A stretch of DNA of 64,000 nt from an uncultured Methylococcaceae bacterium (GCA_903917345.1 CAIXAE010000009.1:62001-126000); one strand, 5' to 3'; positions 26,686 through 36,836 are shown, counted from the first letter of the stretch. Numbers and translations are program-made. The notes: generated by a model from the letters alone, not told the origin.

Positions 26686-26717
26686 AGGAAAATTTCCTAG
26701 TCAAAAACTTTTATAAT
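26686..26717 (+). promoter_or_regulatory. dyad plus -10 element upstream of TonB-dependent receptor
   Basis: AGGAAA-A-TTTCCT (26686-26698) lies where the -35 of a TATAAT box at 26712-26717 should be. No good -35 is visible, which fits a promoter that needs an activator or is masked by a repressor. Confidence 0.4.
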
Positions 26718-26753
26718 AGGAGTAACTTTTTTAAATAGTACGCCTTAAGATTG

Positions 26754-29063
26754 ATGACTTACCGACACCTTCGTAAACATTTATTAATCGCCGTTTTACC
26801 ACTGACATTAACGACACCCGTTAACGCGGATACGGATACCCCTAAAACAATCGATAAAAAATCAGTTGTTAAAGAAACTACCGAAACAGAAAGCATAAAC
26901 GAGAATAAACCTCCGGTAGATGTCTTTGAACTACCTGATGTGGAAGTGATTGGAACAACACCTATCGGTTCTAACGGTTTAGCCTTAAAGAAGATATCAG
27001 GTAATGTGCAAGCGGTTGAAGATGAAGATCTTAACCGTCATGAAGCTATTAACTTGCCTGACTCTATGAACAGACAATTACAAAGTGTTAACATCAATGA
27101 CACGCAAAACAACCCTTACCAACCTGACATTAGTTACCGTGGTTTTAATGCCTCTCCGGTTTTAGGTGCGCCCATCGGCATTTCTGTTTACCAAGATGGT
27201 GTTCGCGTTAATGAGGCGTTTGGTGACACGATCAACTGGGACTTGATCCCTCAAATTGCTATTTCCAGCATAGAAATGATGCCAGGCTCTAATCCGTTAT
27301 TTGGTTTAAATACATTAGGTGGCGCCTTATCGCTTAGAACCAAAAGTGGCCGTAGCCATCCAGGTTTTAATGCCCAAGCCAGCGGCGGTTCCTTTGGCCG
27401 CCAAAACTATCAGGCAGAAGTAGGAGGGGTAAAAGATAAGTTTGATTGGTACTTTGCGGGTAACAGTTTCCATGAGGATGGCTGGCGCCCCTATTCGCCA
27501 ACACAGGTTCACCAAGGTTTTGGCAAGATCGGTTGGGAAGACGATAAAACCGATATCGATTTATCATTCACTTTTGCCGATAACACTATGCAAGGCATTG
27601 GTCCAGTGCCACAAGAATACTTACAACAAAACTGGAATGCTTTCTATACGGCGCCGGATGTCACTAAAAATACCTTATATTTCTTTAATCTAAAAGGCAA
27701 CCATTGGTTGACTGATAAATTACAACTCAGTGGCACTACTTATAATCGCAATAACGACACGTCTAGTCTAAATTCTAATACGGGGGATACAAACCAAAAT
27801 TGCGATACTTATACCGAGTGTATAGATAATGAATTCAAACCCGCGTCATTTCAATCCAGCAGAGCCAAACAAAATGGCACTGGGATCAATATGCAGTTGA
27901 CTTCTGACTATCAAGTCTTAAAACATGACAACCAATTTATTGTGGGTGGTGGTTACAATTATGCGACGACCGGTTATACCATAGGCCAACAAAATGCGAC
28001 TGCTACACCCTACCCCAACTTTTATGAAATAGCCGCTGAACCACTCACGCAAACTGTCAACATTAAAGGTGAAAATACTTACTCTAATGTTTTTGCTACC
28101 AATACTTTCTCTGTCTTTGACTGGATGCATATCAATGCCTCGGCTAATTGGTTACAAGCCCAAGTACAAACTTTAGACAACATGGGCACCGCACTAAATG
28201 GCAATAATACCTTTGCACGTATTAACCCTTCGGCGGGCTTAACATTTAATCCTTTTGACGCCTTAGATCTTAAAACACCTCTACAAGAATTCACCACCTA
28301 TTTTAATTACAATGAAGGCTTTAGAGCGCCGACACCGGTAGAACTTACCTGTGCTAACCCTGATGCAGCTTGTACATTACCCAATAGTTTCTTATCAGAT
28401 CCTCCTTTAAATCCAGTGGTTTCTCATACTTTAGAAACCGGTTTAAGAGGTAAATTTAGCGCCGCGCTTAAATGGAATTTATCTTTTTATGAAACCATTA
28501 ACACCAATGATATTTTGTTTCAAAACAAAGACACCACACATGGTTACTTTGCTAATGTGGGTAAAACTAAACGCCAAGGCATCGAATTTGGTTTAAATGG
28601 CTTAGCCTTTGACAAATTAAATTGGTATATTAACTACGGTTTTGTTGATGCTACTTATCAATCATCCGCCTCTTTATTTAATGGCTTAGGTACAGAAACA
28701 GTCGTAGCGGGCAATAAAATACCTAGCATCCCTGAAAACACCCTTAAGTTTGGCTCAGAATATGAATTATTTCAGCATTTCTTCTTAGGAGGTGATGCAC
28801 AATATGTCTCTAGTCAATATGCACGGGGGGATGATGCTAACACCCATTCTCAAATTTCTGACTATACCGTTGTTAACCTTAATAGCCGTTATGTTATTAC
28901 TAAAAATGTTGAACTATTTGCAATGGGGCGTAATGTTTTGGATAACCATTACGCCACGTTTGGCCAATTGGGTACAAACTTCTTCACCGGCGGGACAACG
29001 CAGTTCCAAGGCCCCAGTGCGCCCGCAACGGCTTATGCGGGTGTTAAGATCCATTGGGAGTAA
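26754..29063 (+). CDS. TonB-dependent outer-membrane receptor
   Basis: 769 residues from ATG 26754 (a TTG lies just before it). A signal peptide (HLLIAVLPLTLTTPVNA) is followed by a low-complexity linker, a plug domain (about 60-190; QPDISYRGFNASPVLGAPIGISVYQDGVRVNEAFGD and PLFGLNTLGGALSLRTKSG) and a beta barrel with NYNEGFRAPTPVEL and VELFAMGRNVLDNHYATFG. These barrels import large or scarce ligands with energy from TonB. The ligand is unknown; cobalamin, an iron or copper chelate or an organic are all possible. The histidine kinase gene starts 30 bp later, so transport and signalling are likely linked. Confidence 0.92.
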   Translation: MTYRHLRKHLLIAVLPLTLTTPVNADTDTPKTIDKKSVVKETTETESINENKPPVDVFELPDVEVIGTTPIGSNGLALKKISGNVQAVEDEDLNRHEAINLPDSMNRQLQSVNINDTQNNPYQPDISYRGFNASPVLGAPIGISVYQDGVRVNEAFGDTINWDLIPQIAISSIEMMPGSNPLFGLNTLGGALSLRTKSGRSHPGFNAQASGGSFGRQNYQAEVGGVKDKFDWYFAGNSFHEDGWRPYSPTQVHQGFGKIGWEDDKTDIDLSFTFADNTMQGIGPVPQEYLQQNWNAFYTAPDVTKNTLYFFNLKGNHWLTDKLQLSGTTYNRNNDTSSLNSNTGDTNQNCDTYTECIDNEFKPASFQSSRAKQNGTGINMQLTSDYQVLKHDNQFIVGGGYNYATTGYTIGQQNATATPYPNFYEIAAEPLTQTVNIKGENTYSNVFATNTFSVFDWMHINASANWLQAQVQTLDNMGTALNGNNTFARINPSAGLTFNPFDALDLKTPLQEFTTYFNYNEGFRAPTPVELTCANPDAACTLPNSFLSDPPLNPVVSHTLETGLRGKFSAALKWNLSFYETINTNDILFQNKDTTHGYFANVGKTKRQGIEFGLNGLAFDKLNWYINYGFVDATYQSSASLFNGLGTETVVAGNKIPSIPENTLKFGSEYELFQHFFLGGDAQYVSSQYARGDDANTHSQISDYTVVNLNSRYVITKNVELFAMGRNVLDNHYATFGQLGTNFFTGGTTQFQGPSAPATAYAGVKIHWE

Positions 29064-29093
29064 TCCTGACTTTTTACTCTTAAACAGCGCGAT

Positions 29094-30404
29094 ATGAGCC
29101 TACGAAAGCAGATTATTTATCGCATTTTATGTTCTGCTTTATGCATTTTAATCTTAGGCACTGCGCTTGCTATCTGGCAAGCGCAAAAATCCGTTAATAA
29201 AGAAATAGACGCCTCCAGTCATCTTGCCCTGCAACTCATTGCTTTAAGCTTAGACAATAACGGTGTTTTTCAGCAGAGTGATGATTTATCACATTTCCGA
29301 ACGTTGCAACAAACCCGCCACCTAAGCATTCAGATAGAAAAACCTGATGGCCAAATCATTCATTTTGCGGGAGATAATCAACCCAGCCACCCTGAAGACA
29401 TGCCGCCTGCGTGGTTTGTCAAATTAGTCCAAAGCGATTACCCCACCGTTAGTCATCAACTTAAAACTCAAAACGGCCAGTCTTTAAAGTTACTCATCCA
29501 AGCCCAACCCCTAGATGAAATTACTGAAATATGGGAAGAGACTCTCCGCTTTTTAAGTTTAACTTTAGTGCTAACCCTAGTTACCTTTGTAGCTGTCAGC
29601 CTTGCTCTCAATAAATCATTAAAATCTATTGCCGTTATTGTTAAGACTCTAGGCACTATTGAAACCGGCAACTATCAACAAAAACTCCCTCCATTTGCTA
29701 TTCAAGAATTTGATAGCATTGCAAATGCGATGAATCATCTGATGGTGGAACTTGACAAAACGCGCAAAGAAAACAGTGCCTTAACGCAACACTCCTTAAG
29801 CATCCAAGAAGATGAACGCCAACGCTTATCACAAGAACTTCACGATGAATTAGGCCAATCTCTCACCGCTATTAAAGTGATGGCGGTCACGGCGGCGCAT
29901 CCCACAGCAGACCATGAAAAAATCTCTGGAGCTATTGTGAGTATTTGTAACCATTTAATGTTAGTTGTTAGATCGATGATGCAACAACTCCATCCTTTAG
30001 TGCTCACCGAATTGGGTTTAAAAGCCAGTTTAGATGATTTGATACAGCATTGGGCAGAACGTAATCCTGACCTTAACTTAACGATAGACTGTGATGACTG
30101 TGTCGATAGTATCGATAAAACTATAGCCATCCACATTTTTAGGGTGATCCAAGAATGCCTAACGAATGTAATTAGACACGCTCAAGCCAGCGCAGTTAAT
30201 ATTCGTTTTGACATCATTGAGCAACCCTTTGCGCAACTGCACTTAAGCATTTGCGATAATGGCAGAGGTTGTGATTTAACCCTTCACCCACCAGGGTTCG
30301 GCTTATTAGGTATGAAAGAACGTATAAAATCACTGAATGGTGAGATTAGCTTTATGTCTATGCCCCAGCAAGGCATGAGCATATCTGTAAAAATCCCCTT
30401 ATGA
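29094..30404 (+). CDS. sensor histidine kinase, NarX/UhpB (HisKA_3) type
   Basis: 436 residues. Two membrane helices (about 8-29 and 152-172) enclose a ~120-residue periplasmic sensor, followed by a HAMP-like linker, a dimerisation helix with H250 in RQRLSQELHDELGQSLTAIK, and an HATPase_c domain with QECLTNVIRHAQA and DNGRGCDLTLHPPGFGLLGMKERI. The kinase should phosphorylate the NarL-type regulator that overlaps it (ATGA at 30401-30404). The signal may be the ligand of the upstream TonB receptor or envelope stress. Confidence 0.93.
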   Translation: MSLRKQIIYRILCSALCILILGTALAIWQAQKSVNKEIDASSHLALQLIALSLDNNGVFQQSDDLSHFRTLQQTRHLSIQIEKPDGQIIHFAGDNQPSHPEDMPPAWFVKLVQSDYPTVSHQLKTQNGQSLKLLIQAQPLDEITEIWEETLRFLSLTLVLTLVTFVAVSLALNKSLKSIAVIVKTLGTIETGNYQQKLPPFAIQEFDSIANAMNHLMVELDKTRKENSALTQHSLSIQEDERQRLSQELHDELGQSLTAIKVMAVTAAHPTADHEKISGAIVSICNHLMLVVRSMMQQLHPLVLTELGLKASLDDLIQHWAERNPDLNLTIDCDDCVDSIDKTIAIHIFRVIQECLTNVIRHAQASAVNIRFDIIEQPFAQLHLSICDNGRGCDLTLHPPGFGLLGMKERIKSLNGEISFMSMPQQGMSISVKIPL

Positions 30405-31042
30405 AGACCCATAAAATCCGTATTCTTTTAGTGGATGACCATGCCATTGTCCGTGCTGGTTTTAAAATGCTTTTAGCAACACATGAGGCTATTGAAGTGA
30501 TTGCAGAAGCCTCTCGCGGCGAGACAGCACTACAACAGTATCAGACATTAAAACCGGATTTAGTCATTATGGATTTGTCTATGCCAGGCATTGGCGGCCT
30601 AGAAACAATCAAGCGACTTTGCCAAAGAGACAGTAATGTACTTATTTTAGTTTTTAGTGTTCATCACGAACAGGTTTATATTAACCGCGCGCTCAATGCC
30701 GGGGCTAAAGGCTACATCACTAAAAACAGTGCGCCGGAACTGTTATTGGAGGCCATTAACGCCGTTATGCTGGGCGAAATTTATGTGGAAAAAGGTTTAT
30801 TAAAAACCACAACATCAACAGGCAATATCGATCATTATCAAACTATTATTGAAGATTTCTCAGCACGAGAATTTGATGTGTTTAAGCTCTTAGCGCAAGG
30901 CGTGACTGTTTACTCTATTGCTGAAGAATTATGCTTGAACTATAAAACTGTCGCCAATTATGGCACTCAAATCAGAAAGAAATTACGTGCGAACTCTCTT
31001 ATAGAAATAGCCCGCATTGCTGAAGATTGCAACATTATTTGA
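30401..31042 (+). CDS. NarL/FixJ family response regulator
   Basis: 213 residues. The receiver domain (1-120) has the acidic pocket D12/D13 (LLVDDH), phospho-acceptor D58 (LVIMDLSMPG) and the GAKGYITK lysine near 108. A LuxR-type helix-turn-helix occupies about 148-205 (FSAREFDVFKLLAQG...SIAEELCLNYKTVANYGTQIRKKL). The recognition helix has NYG where relatives usually have NHR-type residues, so its DNA target may differ. It overlaps the kinase gene by 4 bp. Confidence 0.93.
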   Translation: MKTHKIRILLVDDHAIVRAGFKMLLATHEAIEVIAEASRGETALQQYQTLKPDLVIMDLSMPGIGGLETIKRLCQRDSNVLILVFSVHHEQVYINRALNAGAKGYITKNSAPELLLEAINAVMLGEIYVEKGLLKTTTSTGNIDHYQTIIEDFSAREFDVFKLLAQGVTVYSIAEELCLNYKTVANYGTQIRKKLRANSLIEIARIAEDCNII

Positions 31043-31093
31043 TGCTTCTCCACCCTCTTATCATTTCTCAGCAATCAGTTAAACGACCAACCT

Positions 31094-31885
31094 TTAAAGC
31101 CAAACCAATTTAGCCGCCATCACAAATAACAACAACGAGAAGTAACGCTTCAATTTTTTAGCGGGTAATCGATGTGCCAATTTTGCACCTAAGGGTGCTG
31201 TTAATATACTGGTTAAGCCGGTCGCTAAAAAAGCGGGTAAATAGATATAACCTATACTACCTTCGGGTAAATTACCCACGTTCAAACCAAGAAGGATATA
31301 ACTAGTGGTACCCGCAACGGCAATAGGTAATCCACACGCACTAGAAATCGCCACGGCATTGCGCATGATCATCTGTCCGCGAACTAAATAAGGGACAGTT
31401 AAAGTCCCACCCCCTATACCGACAATCGCTGATAATAATCCAATAATAATCGCCACAAAAAAATCTAAGAGTCTTGATTGTTTTACCAGACCTGCTTTAG
31501 GCGTGATCTCCAATGCCATTTGTATACCGACATAAAGTAAGAACACGACTAAAAAAATTCGCAACCCTTCAGCACTGATTTGCTTAGCCACCATTGCACC
31601 CACAGCAGAACCCACAATAATCCCTGGCACAAGTCTAAGCACTTTGGGCCATATAACTGACCCCAAACGGTGATGAGCCCATACAGAAGAAACCGCCGTA
31701 AAGGAAATAACGGCCAAAGAGGTTGCAACCGCCATAATCATAATTAAATCAGCAGAGAAACCGTGCGCCTTAAATAAAACCGCCAATACCGGCACTATGA
31801 CTAAACCACCACCAATTCCAAATAAGCCCGCTAAAAGTCCTGAAACGATACCCAACACGCTACTCACCAACATAATATCTGACAC
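31094..31885 (-). CDS. sulfite exporter TauE/SafE family protein
   Basis: 263 residues, eight predicted membrane helices in two repeats, each starting with a Gly-rich motif: GIVSGLLAGLFGIGGGLVIVPVL and GLLSAIVGIGGGTLTVPYLVRG. This duplicated GIGGG signature defines the TauE/SafE family, which exports sulfite, sulfoacetate and other organic or inorganic anions. Sulfite is the product of the persulfide dioxygenase encoded at 7280-8371, so a role in clearing it is plausible but not shown by position. It stands alone between two oppositely oriented genes. Confidence 0.88.
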   Translation of the reverse strand: MSDIMLVSSVLGIVSGLLAGLFGIGGGLVIVPVLAVLFKAHGFSADLIMIMAVATSLAVISFTAVSSVWAHHRLGSVIWPKVLRLVPGIIVGSAVGAMVAKQISAEGLRIFLVVFLLYVGIQMALEITPKAGLVKQSRLLDFFVAIIIGLLSAIVGIGGGTLTVPYLVRGQMIMRNAVAISSACGLPIAVAGTTSYILLGLNVGNLPEGSIGYIYLPAFLATGLTSILTAPLGAKLAHRLPAKKLKRYFSLLLFVMAAKLVWL

Positions 31886-32023
31886 GTATACCTCGTAGAA
31901 TTGAATGGTTAACTTCTGATTATTTTATAAAACTTAACGAATAGCTATTCCCCATTGGGGTATTTTTATTTCGCTTTGGGCTTATGTTATTCTAGCGTTA
32001 ACTTAAACAAACATGCATAAATA

Positions 32024-33256
32024 ATGAAAACATACCTAGTGGGTGGCGCAGTTCGCGATAAGTTACTTGGCTTACCCATTTTAGAAAAAGATTGGGTAGT
32101 GATCGCTGAAACTCCCGAATCCATGATCGCCCAAGGATTTAGACCTGTCGGAAAAGACTTCCCCGTTTTTCTACATCCTAAAACCCATGAAGAATATGCG
32201 CTGGCCCGAACAGAACGTAAAACTGCACCCGGTTATAAAGGTTTTACCGTACACGCTTCCCCTGAAGTAACCCTTGAGCAAGACTTAATTCGTCGCGATT
32301 TAACCATTAATGCCATTGCTATGACGCCAGACGGTGAATTAATCGACCCTTATGGCGGCCAACAAGATTTAAATAATAGAATATTCCGCCATATTTCCCC
32401 GGCCTTTTCTGAAGATCCGGTGCGTATTTTACGTATTGCCCGCTTTGCAGCACGGTTTGCCCATCTTGGTTTTACGATTGCCCCTGAAACTAAAGCATTA
32501 ATGCAGTCCATGGTTAAAAGTGGGGAAGTAGATGCTCTGGTGCCAGAGCGTGTCTGGGCAGAGTTATTTAAGGCCCTTAAAGAACAAACGCCCGAAGCTT
32601 TTTTTACAACCTTAAGAGATTGTTCCGCACTGAAGAAAATTTTACCTGAGCTTGATCGCTTATTTGGCGTTCCTCAACCCGCAAGATATCATCCTGAAAT
32701 TGATACCGGCATCCATTCATTGATGTGTCTGCAACAGGCTGTCAAATTATCAGAAAAACCTGAAGTACGTTTTGCGGCTTTAGTGCATGATTTAGGCAAA
32801 GGCCTCACCTTATCTGAATATTGGCCTAGCCATCATGGCCATGAACAAAAAGGTTTACCCGTGCTAGAGGCTTTATCTGCCCGCTTACGCGTGCCGAATA
32901 GTTTTAAATCTCTCGCTAGACAGGTCATGGAATATCATACGCATTGCCACAAAGCTTTTGAATTACGAGCGACTACTTTAACCGATACACTTCAAACGCT
33001 AGGTGCTTTTAAAGCCGATAACTCGCTCGCTGAATTTTTATTAGCGTGTGAAGCAGATGCAAAAGGCAGAACAGGCTTTGAGGAAAATCCTTATCCTCAA
33101 GCTAAACTTTTTTACGATGCGGCTACAGCGGCAAATGCAATCGATAATACTGAAATCATCAATAGCGGCTTGAAGGGCCCAGAGTTTGGCTCTGCATTAA
33201 GACGCTTACGCATTAATGCCGTCACTGAGGTTATCAACCACAATAAATCGTTGTAA
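32024..33256 (+). CDS. cca: CCA-adding tRNA nucleotidyltransferase
   Basis: 410 residues, close to E. coli Cca. The class II nucleotidyltransferase head has [13 protein letters not shown] and EKDWVVIAE, then [11 protein letters not shown] and [15 protein letters not shown]. An HD phosphohydrolase domain follows with [12 protein letters not shown] and HHGHEQKG, as in the bifunctional gammaproteobacterial enzyme. It builds or repairs the 3' CCA end of tRNA. Confidence 0.95.
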   Translation: MKTYLVGGAVRDKLLGLPILEKDWVVIAETPESMIAQGFRPVGKDFPVFLHPKTHEEYALARTERKTAPGYKGFTVHASPEVTLEQDLIRRDLTINAIAMTPDGELIDPYGGQQDLNNRIFRHISPAFSEDPVRILRIARFAARFAHLGFTIAPETKALMQSMVKSGEVDALVPERVWAELFKALKEQTPEAFFTTLRDCSALKKILPELDRLFGVPQPARYHPEIDTGIHSLMCLQQAVKLSEKPEVRFAALVHDLGKGLTLSEYWPSHHGHEQKGLPVLEALSARLRVPNSFKSLARQVMEYHTHCHKAFELRATTLTDTLQTLGAFKADNSLAEFLLACEADAKGRTGFEENPYPQAKLFYDAATAANAIDNTEIINSGLKGPEFGSALRRLRINAVTEVINHNKSL

Positions 33257-33291
33257 AATAGTCCCCTTTTAATTATTTATAATTTACACCT

Positions 33292-33777
33292 ATGCCTTCC
33301 TTTGACATTATTTCTGAATTTGACACTCATGAAGTTAAAAACGCAGTTGACCAAGCTAATAAAGAAGTGAGCACTCGTTTTGATTTTAAAGGCACCAGCT
33401 CAAGTTTTGAACTCACTGATGAAAAATTGGTGATGATCTCTGAATCAACTTTTCAATTACAACAAATGTTCAGCGTCGTCGTCGCTAAATTAAGCCGTCG
33501 TGGTGTTGATGTCGGCTGTATGGATGTGGGTGATCCTAAAGGGACCGGTGGCAAGTTAATGCGTCAAGAAATCACCCTTAAACAAGGGCTAGACTCAACC
33601 ACAGCCAAGAAAATCGTTAAGTTGATTAAAGACAAAAAGCTAAAAGTTCAAGCGGCTATCAATGGTGATAAAGTGCGTGTAACCGGTAAAAAACGTGATG
33701 ACCTTCAAGAAGTGATTCAAATGTTACGCGATGAAAAATTAGAGACGCCGTTACAGTACGACAATTTTAGAGATTAA
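33292..33777 (+). CDS. YajQ family nucleotide-binding protein
   Basis: 161 residues, standard length. PSFDIISEFDTHEVKNAVDQANKEVSTRFDFKGT at the N-terminus and KLKVQAAINGDKVRVTGKKRDDLQEVIQMLR at the C-terminus are diagnostic. YajQ proteins bind nucleic acid or nucleotides, and some bind cyclic di-GMP as effectors. It lies 35 bp after cca and its stop overlaps the convergent CPBP gene by 4 bp. Confidence 0.93.
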   Translation: MPSFDIISEFDTHEVKNAVDQANKEVSTRFDFKGTSSSFELTDEKLVMISESTFQLQQMFSVVVAKLSRRGVDVGCMDVGDPKGTGGKLMRQEITLKQGLDSTTAKKIVKLIKDKKLKVQAAINGDKVRVTGKKRDDLQEVIQMLRDEKLETPLQYDNFRD

Positions 33778-34691
33778 TGAGCTAATCGAATTTCGTCTGC
33801 TAGATATCGATAAGTAAAATACACCAAGATAATGATTGCTAGCCATGCCGAGACTAAAGGGCCTGTAATTCCATCATAACTGCTCACCCAATCGTTATAG
33901 GGTGAGCTAACATCCGTATTAAAGAATTTTTTACACGTCTTAATCTGGCATACCCAACTACAATGGCATCCAATACAGAGTCCTAGGCTCATATTAAACT
34001 GACTTCTTAACAAACCCAAGAAAACTCCAACCATCATCAAAGCCAATAAAGCCGAATAATGTCTGGGACTAATCACGTTGTTAAACGCTTCTGGCCATAG
34101 ACTAAAACCGCTCCAAACAGTTAGTGTTGAAGTGGGTAAATGTGTTTTAGCGGTTAAAAAATGTAAGCCCGCAAAATAGACTGCACTCACTAATACGGCC
34201 ATGATAGACGGCAACTTTTTACTTAAACTGGTCCATAACAAGCCTCTAAAAAGCGACTCTTCTAGTAAAGCAATCAAAAAAGCTAATCCCAGATTAATAG
34301 ACAACGTATTTAACAAAATATCCCATCCCCAGGGTTGGGATTTATTAATGACAATAATCTTTAAAAAATCTAACACTAGAAAAACGGGAATAAGTACAAC
34401 AAAACCTATCCCAATACCGAGCCCTAATTGCTTTAAAAAAGCCTTAAGGGGAGCGTAACCAACATCTTGTTTATTAATGTTTAAATAAGACATAAACGGA
34501 AAAATACTCAACACTAACAAGCCTTGAGTAATTCTTGAAATGAGCTGTCTTAACGGTACAGCATCACTATAAAAATGCACAATCAAGTAAGAAACTACCG
34601 TAGCCAGTGATAAAGAAACTAATAAAACTAACGCCGGAACTAGGGTATAGCTTATATAGCGTAATCCCGTTAATACTCCGCTATAGCGCAC
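33774..34691 (-). CDS. CPBP family intramembrane glutamic protease
   Basis: 305 residues with about eight membrane helices. Motif 1, EExxxR, is at E144-E145-S-L-F-R149, and motif 2, FxxxH, at F173AGLH177. The third family motif, normally a His near GWVFG, is here replaced by a Cys-rich stretch (C239, C242, H243, C244, C248, C253). The protein should be a Rce1-like endopeptidase working within the inner membrane. The substrate is unknown. It is 20 bp downstream of rsmE on the same strand. Confidence 0.85.
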   Translation of the reverse strand: MRYSGVLTGLRYISYTLVPALVLLVSLSLATVVSYLIVHFYSDAVPLRQLISRITQGLLVLSIFPFMSYLNINKQDVGYAPLKAFLKQLGLGIGIGFVVLIPVFLVLDFLKIIVINKSQPWGWDILLNTLSINLGLAFLIALLEESLFRGLLWTSLSKKLPSIMAVLVSAVYFAGLHFLTAKTHLPTSTLTVWSGFSLWPEAFNNVISPRHYSALLALMMVGVFLGLLRSQFNMSLGLCIGCHCSWVCQIKTCKKFFNTDVSSPYNDWVSSYDGITGPLVSAWLAIIILVYFTYRYLADEIRLAH

Positions 34692-34711
34692 TCTGCTGTC
34701 TCCATAATAAC

Positions 34712-35458
34712 TTATTGATCATTTGATAGACCTACACCAAAATCGCCCCATAACATCTGCACTGCAGATAAAGCGGCTAACGCTGCCGTTTCTGTTCTAA
34801 GTATACGTGCGCCCATTCTCACCGGAATAAACCCCGACGCTTTAGCTATTTCTCGCTCCGCATCAGAAAACCCACCTTCTGGCCCCACTAATAGCGTGAC
34901 TTGTGTGGGGCGTTCTAAATCAGATAAACACTGTTCAGCATAAGGATCTAAAAACACTTTTAAGCCTTGTTGTTGACTTACCCAGGCACTTAATCTATCA
35001 ATTTCTAGTAATTCAGGTAACTGAGTACGGCCACTTTGTTCGGTTGCATGTTGGACAATTTTTTGCCAATGTATCCAACGCTGAGATTTCTTTTCACCTT
35101 TAAACTGCACTTGGCAACGCTCGGTAATTAGAGGTGTAATAAGATTAACCCCCAGTTCCACTACTTTTTGTACCGAAAAATCCATTCTATCGCCACGAGA
35201 GATACCCAGTCCTAAATGCACTGTCAATGTGGATTCAACGCTACGATTATCCAATTGCTTAATATCTATCACTACAGCTCGCCGACTCACCTCGATAATG
35301 CTGCAGAGATACTCACCGCCAGATCCATTAAAAAGAAGAATCTCCGCATCTTTCTTTAATCGTAATACGGTTCGAACATAATGTGCATTTTCATCATCTA
35401 ATTCGATTTGTTTACCGGTATTTAATTCAGCGGGTGTGTAAAGTCGAGATATGCGCAT
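34712..35458 (-). CDS. rsmE: 16S rRNA (uracil1498-N3)-methyltransferase
   Basis: 248 residues with a PUA-like N-terminal domain and a SPOUT knotted methyltransferase domain. The knot motifs VTLLVGPEGGFSDAERE and GARILRTETAALAALSAVQ are clear, and an RGDRMDFSVQKVVELGV block precedes them. RsmE methylates U1498 in the decoding region of 16S rRNA. It is 3 bp downstream of bioA on the same strand, so bioA-rsmE-CPBP may be one transcript. Confidence 0.95.
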   Translation of the reverse strand: MRISRLYTPAELNTGKQIELDDENAHYVRTVLRLKKDAEILLFNGSGGEYLCSIIEVSRRAVVIDIKQLDNRSVESTLTVHLGLGISRGDRMDFSVQKVVELGVNLITPLITERCQVQFKGEKKSQRWIHWQKIVQHATEQSGRTQLPELLEIDRLSAWVSQQQGLKVFLDPYAEQCLSDLERPTQVTLLVGPEGGFSDAEREIAKASGFIPVRMGARILRTETAALAALSAVQMLWGDFGVGLSNDQ

Positions 35459-35461
35459 ATA

Positions 35462-36811
35462 CTAATTCTTAACCGCTATTTGGATACCTTGCCATGCCAC
35501 ATCGGCAAGCAGTTCCAATTGTTCTGCAGTAATTATATAGGGTGGCATAAAATAAATCACATTTCCTAAAGGACGTAACAAAACACCTTTGGATAAAGCA
35601 TATTGATAGACTTTTTGCCCCCGCCGTTCCTGCCAAGGGAAAGGCTCACGCGTCTGTTTGTTTTTAACTAACTCAATAGCCAAAATCATCCCTGTTTGCC
35701 TAACTTCAACAACATTTGGATGGTCATGGAACCTTGCCGCCACTTTTGCTAAGGTGATGGCCAAGTGTTTATTATTATCAATAATGGGTTGTTGCTGAAA
35801 AATTTCTAAGGTGGCTAATCCTGCTCGACAAGCCAGCGCGTTACCCGTGTAACTATGGGAATGTAAAAATGCGGTGAGGTTTTGATAATCATCATAAAAA
35901 GCTTGATAAACCAGGTCGGTCGTTAAAACCGCAGATAATGGTAAATATCCCCCGGTTAAGCCTTTTGATAAACACATAAAATCGGGGGTTATCGAAGCTT
36001 GTTCACAAGCAAATAAGGTCCCAGTGCGCCCAAAACCAACAGCAATTTCATCCGCGATAAGATGTACTTGATATTTATCACAAGCGGCTCGTAACAAACT
36101 CAAATAAATAGGATCGTACATGCGCATACTGCCGGCACATTGCACTAATGGCTCGATAATAACAGCACAACAGTCGTCCGAGTGTTGTTGTAAAACCTGT
36201 TCCATTAAGGCAAAACGACGCGTGGAATAATCTGCCCAGGACTCTCCAGCATCCCTGTTATAACAATCAGGACCGGGTACAGTTATTACGTCCATTAATA
36301 ACGGCGCATAAGTTTCCTTATATAAGGCCACATTACCAACGGCTAATGCACCCAAGGTTTCACCGTGGTAACTATTTTCTAGGGTAATAAATTTTGTTTT
36401 CTGAGTTTGGCCTTTATTGCGCCAATAATGAAAACTCATTTTTAAAGCGACTTCTACTGCTGCTGAGCCATTATCCGCATAAAAACATCGATCTAAGCCT
36501 ACTGGTGATAAATCAACTAATTGCTCGGCTAATTTAATAGCGGACTCATGCGTAAATCCAGCAAAAATAACATGCTCAAGACTATCTAACTGATCTTTTA
36601 AAGCTGCATTAATGTAAGGATTTGCATGACCGAATAGATTGACCCACCAAGAACTGATGGCATCTAAATATCGATTCCCATCAAAATCTTCTAACCAAAC
36701 ACCTTGGCCTTTTTTTATAGGTATTAAGGGGGACTTTTCATGGTCTTTCATTTGTGAGCATGGATGCCACAATACTGAAAGATCTCGGGAGGCTAACGTT
36801 TTATTTGTCAT
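35462..36811 (-). CDS. bioA: adenosylmethionine-8-amino-7-oxononanoate aminotransferase
   Basis: 449 residues from ATG 36811; a GTG four codons upstream is possible. A class III PLP aminotransferase: SSWWVNLFGHANPYIN, FYADNGSAAVEVALKMSFHYW, ITLENSYHGETLGALAVG, LIADEIAVGFGRTGTLFACEQA and the PLP lysine in FMCLSKGLTGGYLPLSA. The WHPCSQMKDHE opening and SSWW motif are typical of BioA, which converts KAPA to DAPA in biotin synthesis using SAM as amino donor. It is just downstream of metF; no other bio genes are near. Confidence 0.93.
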   Translation of the reverse strand: MTNKTLASRDLSVLWHPCSQMKDHEKSPLIPIKKGQGVWLEDFDGNRYLDAISSWWVNLFGHANPYINAALKDQLDSLEHVIFAGFTHESAIKLAEQLVDLSPVGLDRCFYADNGSAAVEVALKMSFHYWRNKGQTQKTKFITLENSYHGETLGALAVGNVALYKETYAPLLMDVITVPGPDCYNRDAGESWADYSTRRFALMEQVLQQHSDDCCAVIIEPLVQCAGSMRMYDPIYLSLLRAACDKYQVHLIADEIAVGFGRTGTLFACEQASITPDFMCLSKGLTGGYLPLSAVLTTDLVYQAFYDDYQNLTAFLHSHSYTGNALACRAGLATLEIFQQQPIIDNNKHLAITLAKVAARFHDHPNVVEVRQTGMILAIELVKNKQTREPFPWQERRGQKVYQYALSKGVLLRPLGNVIYFMPPYIITAEQLELLADVAWQGIQIAVKN

Positions 36812-36836
36812 CTGCAGACTCACTAAGCAAATTGCT

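Noticed and set aside
28792-29097. Plus-strand ORF overlapping the end of the TonB receptor
   Set aside because: Out of frame with a conserved barrel terminus; no independent evidence.
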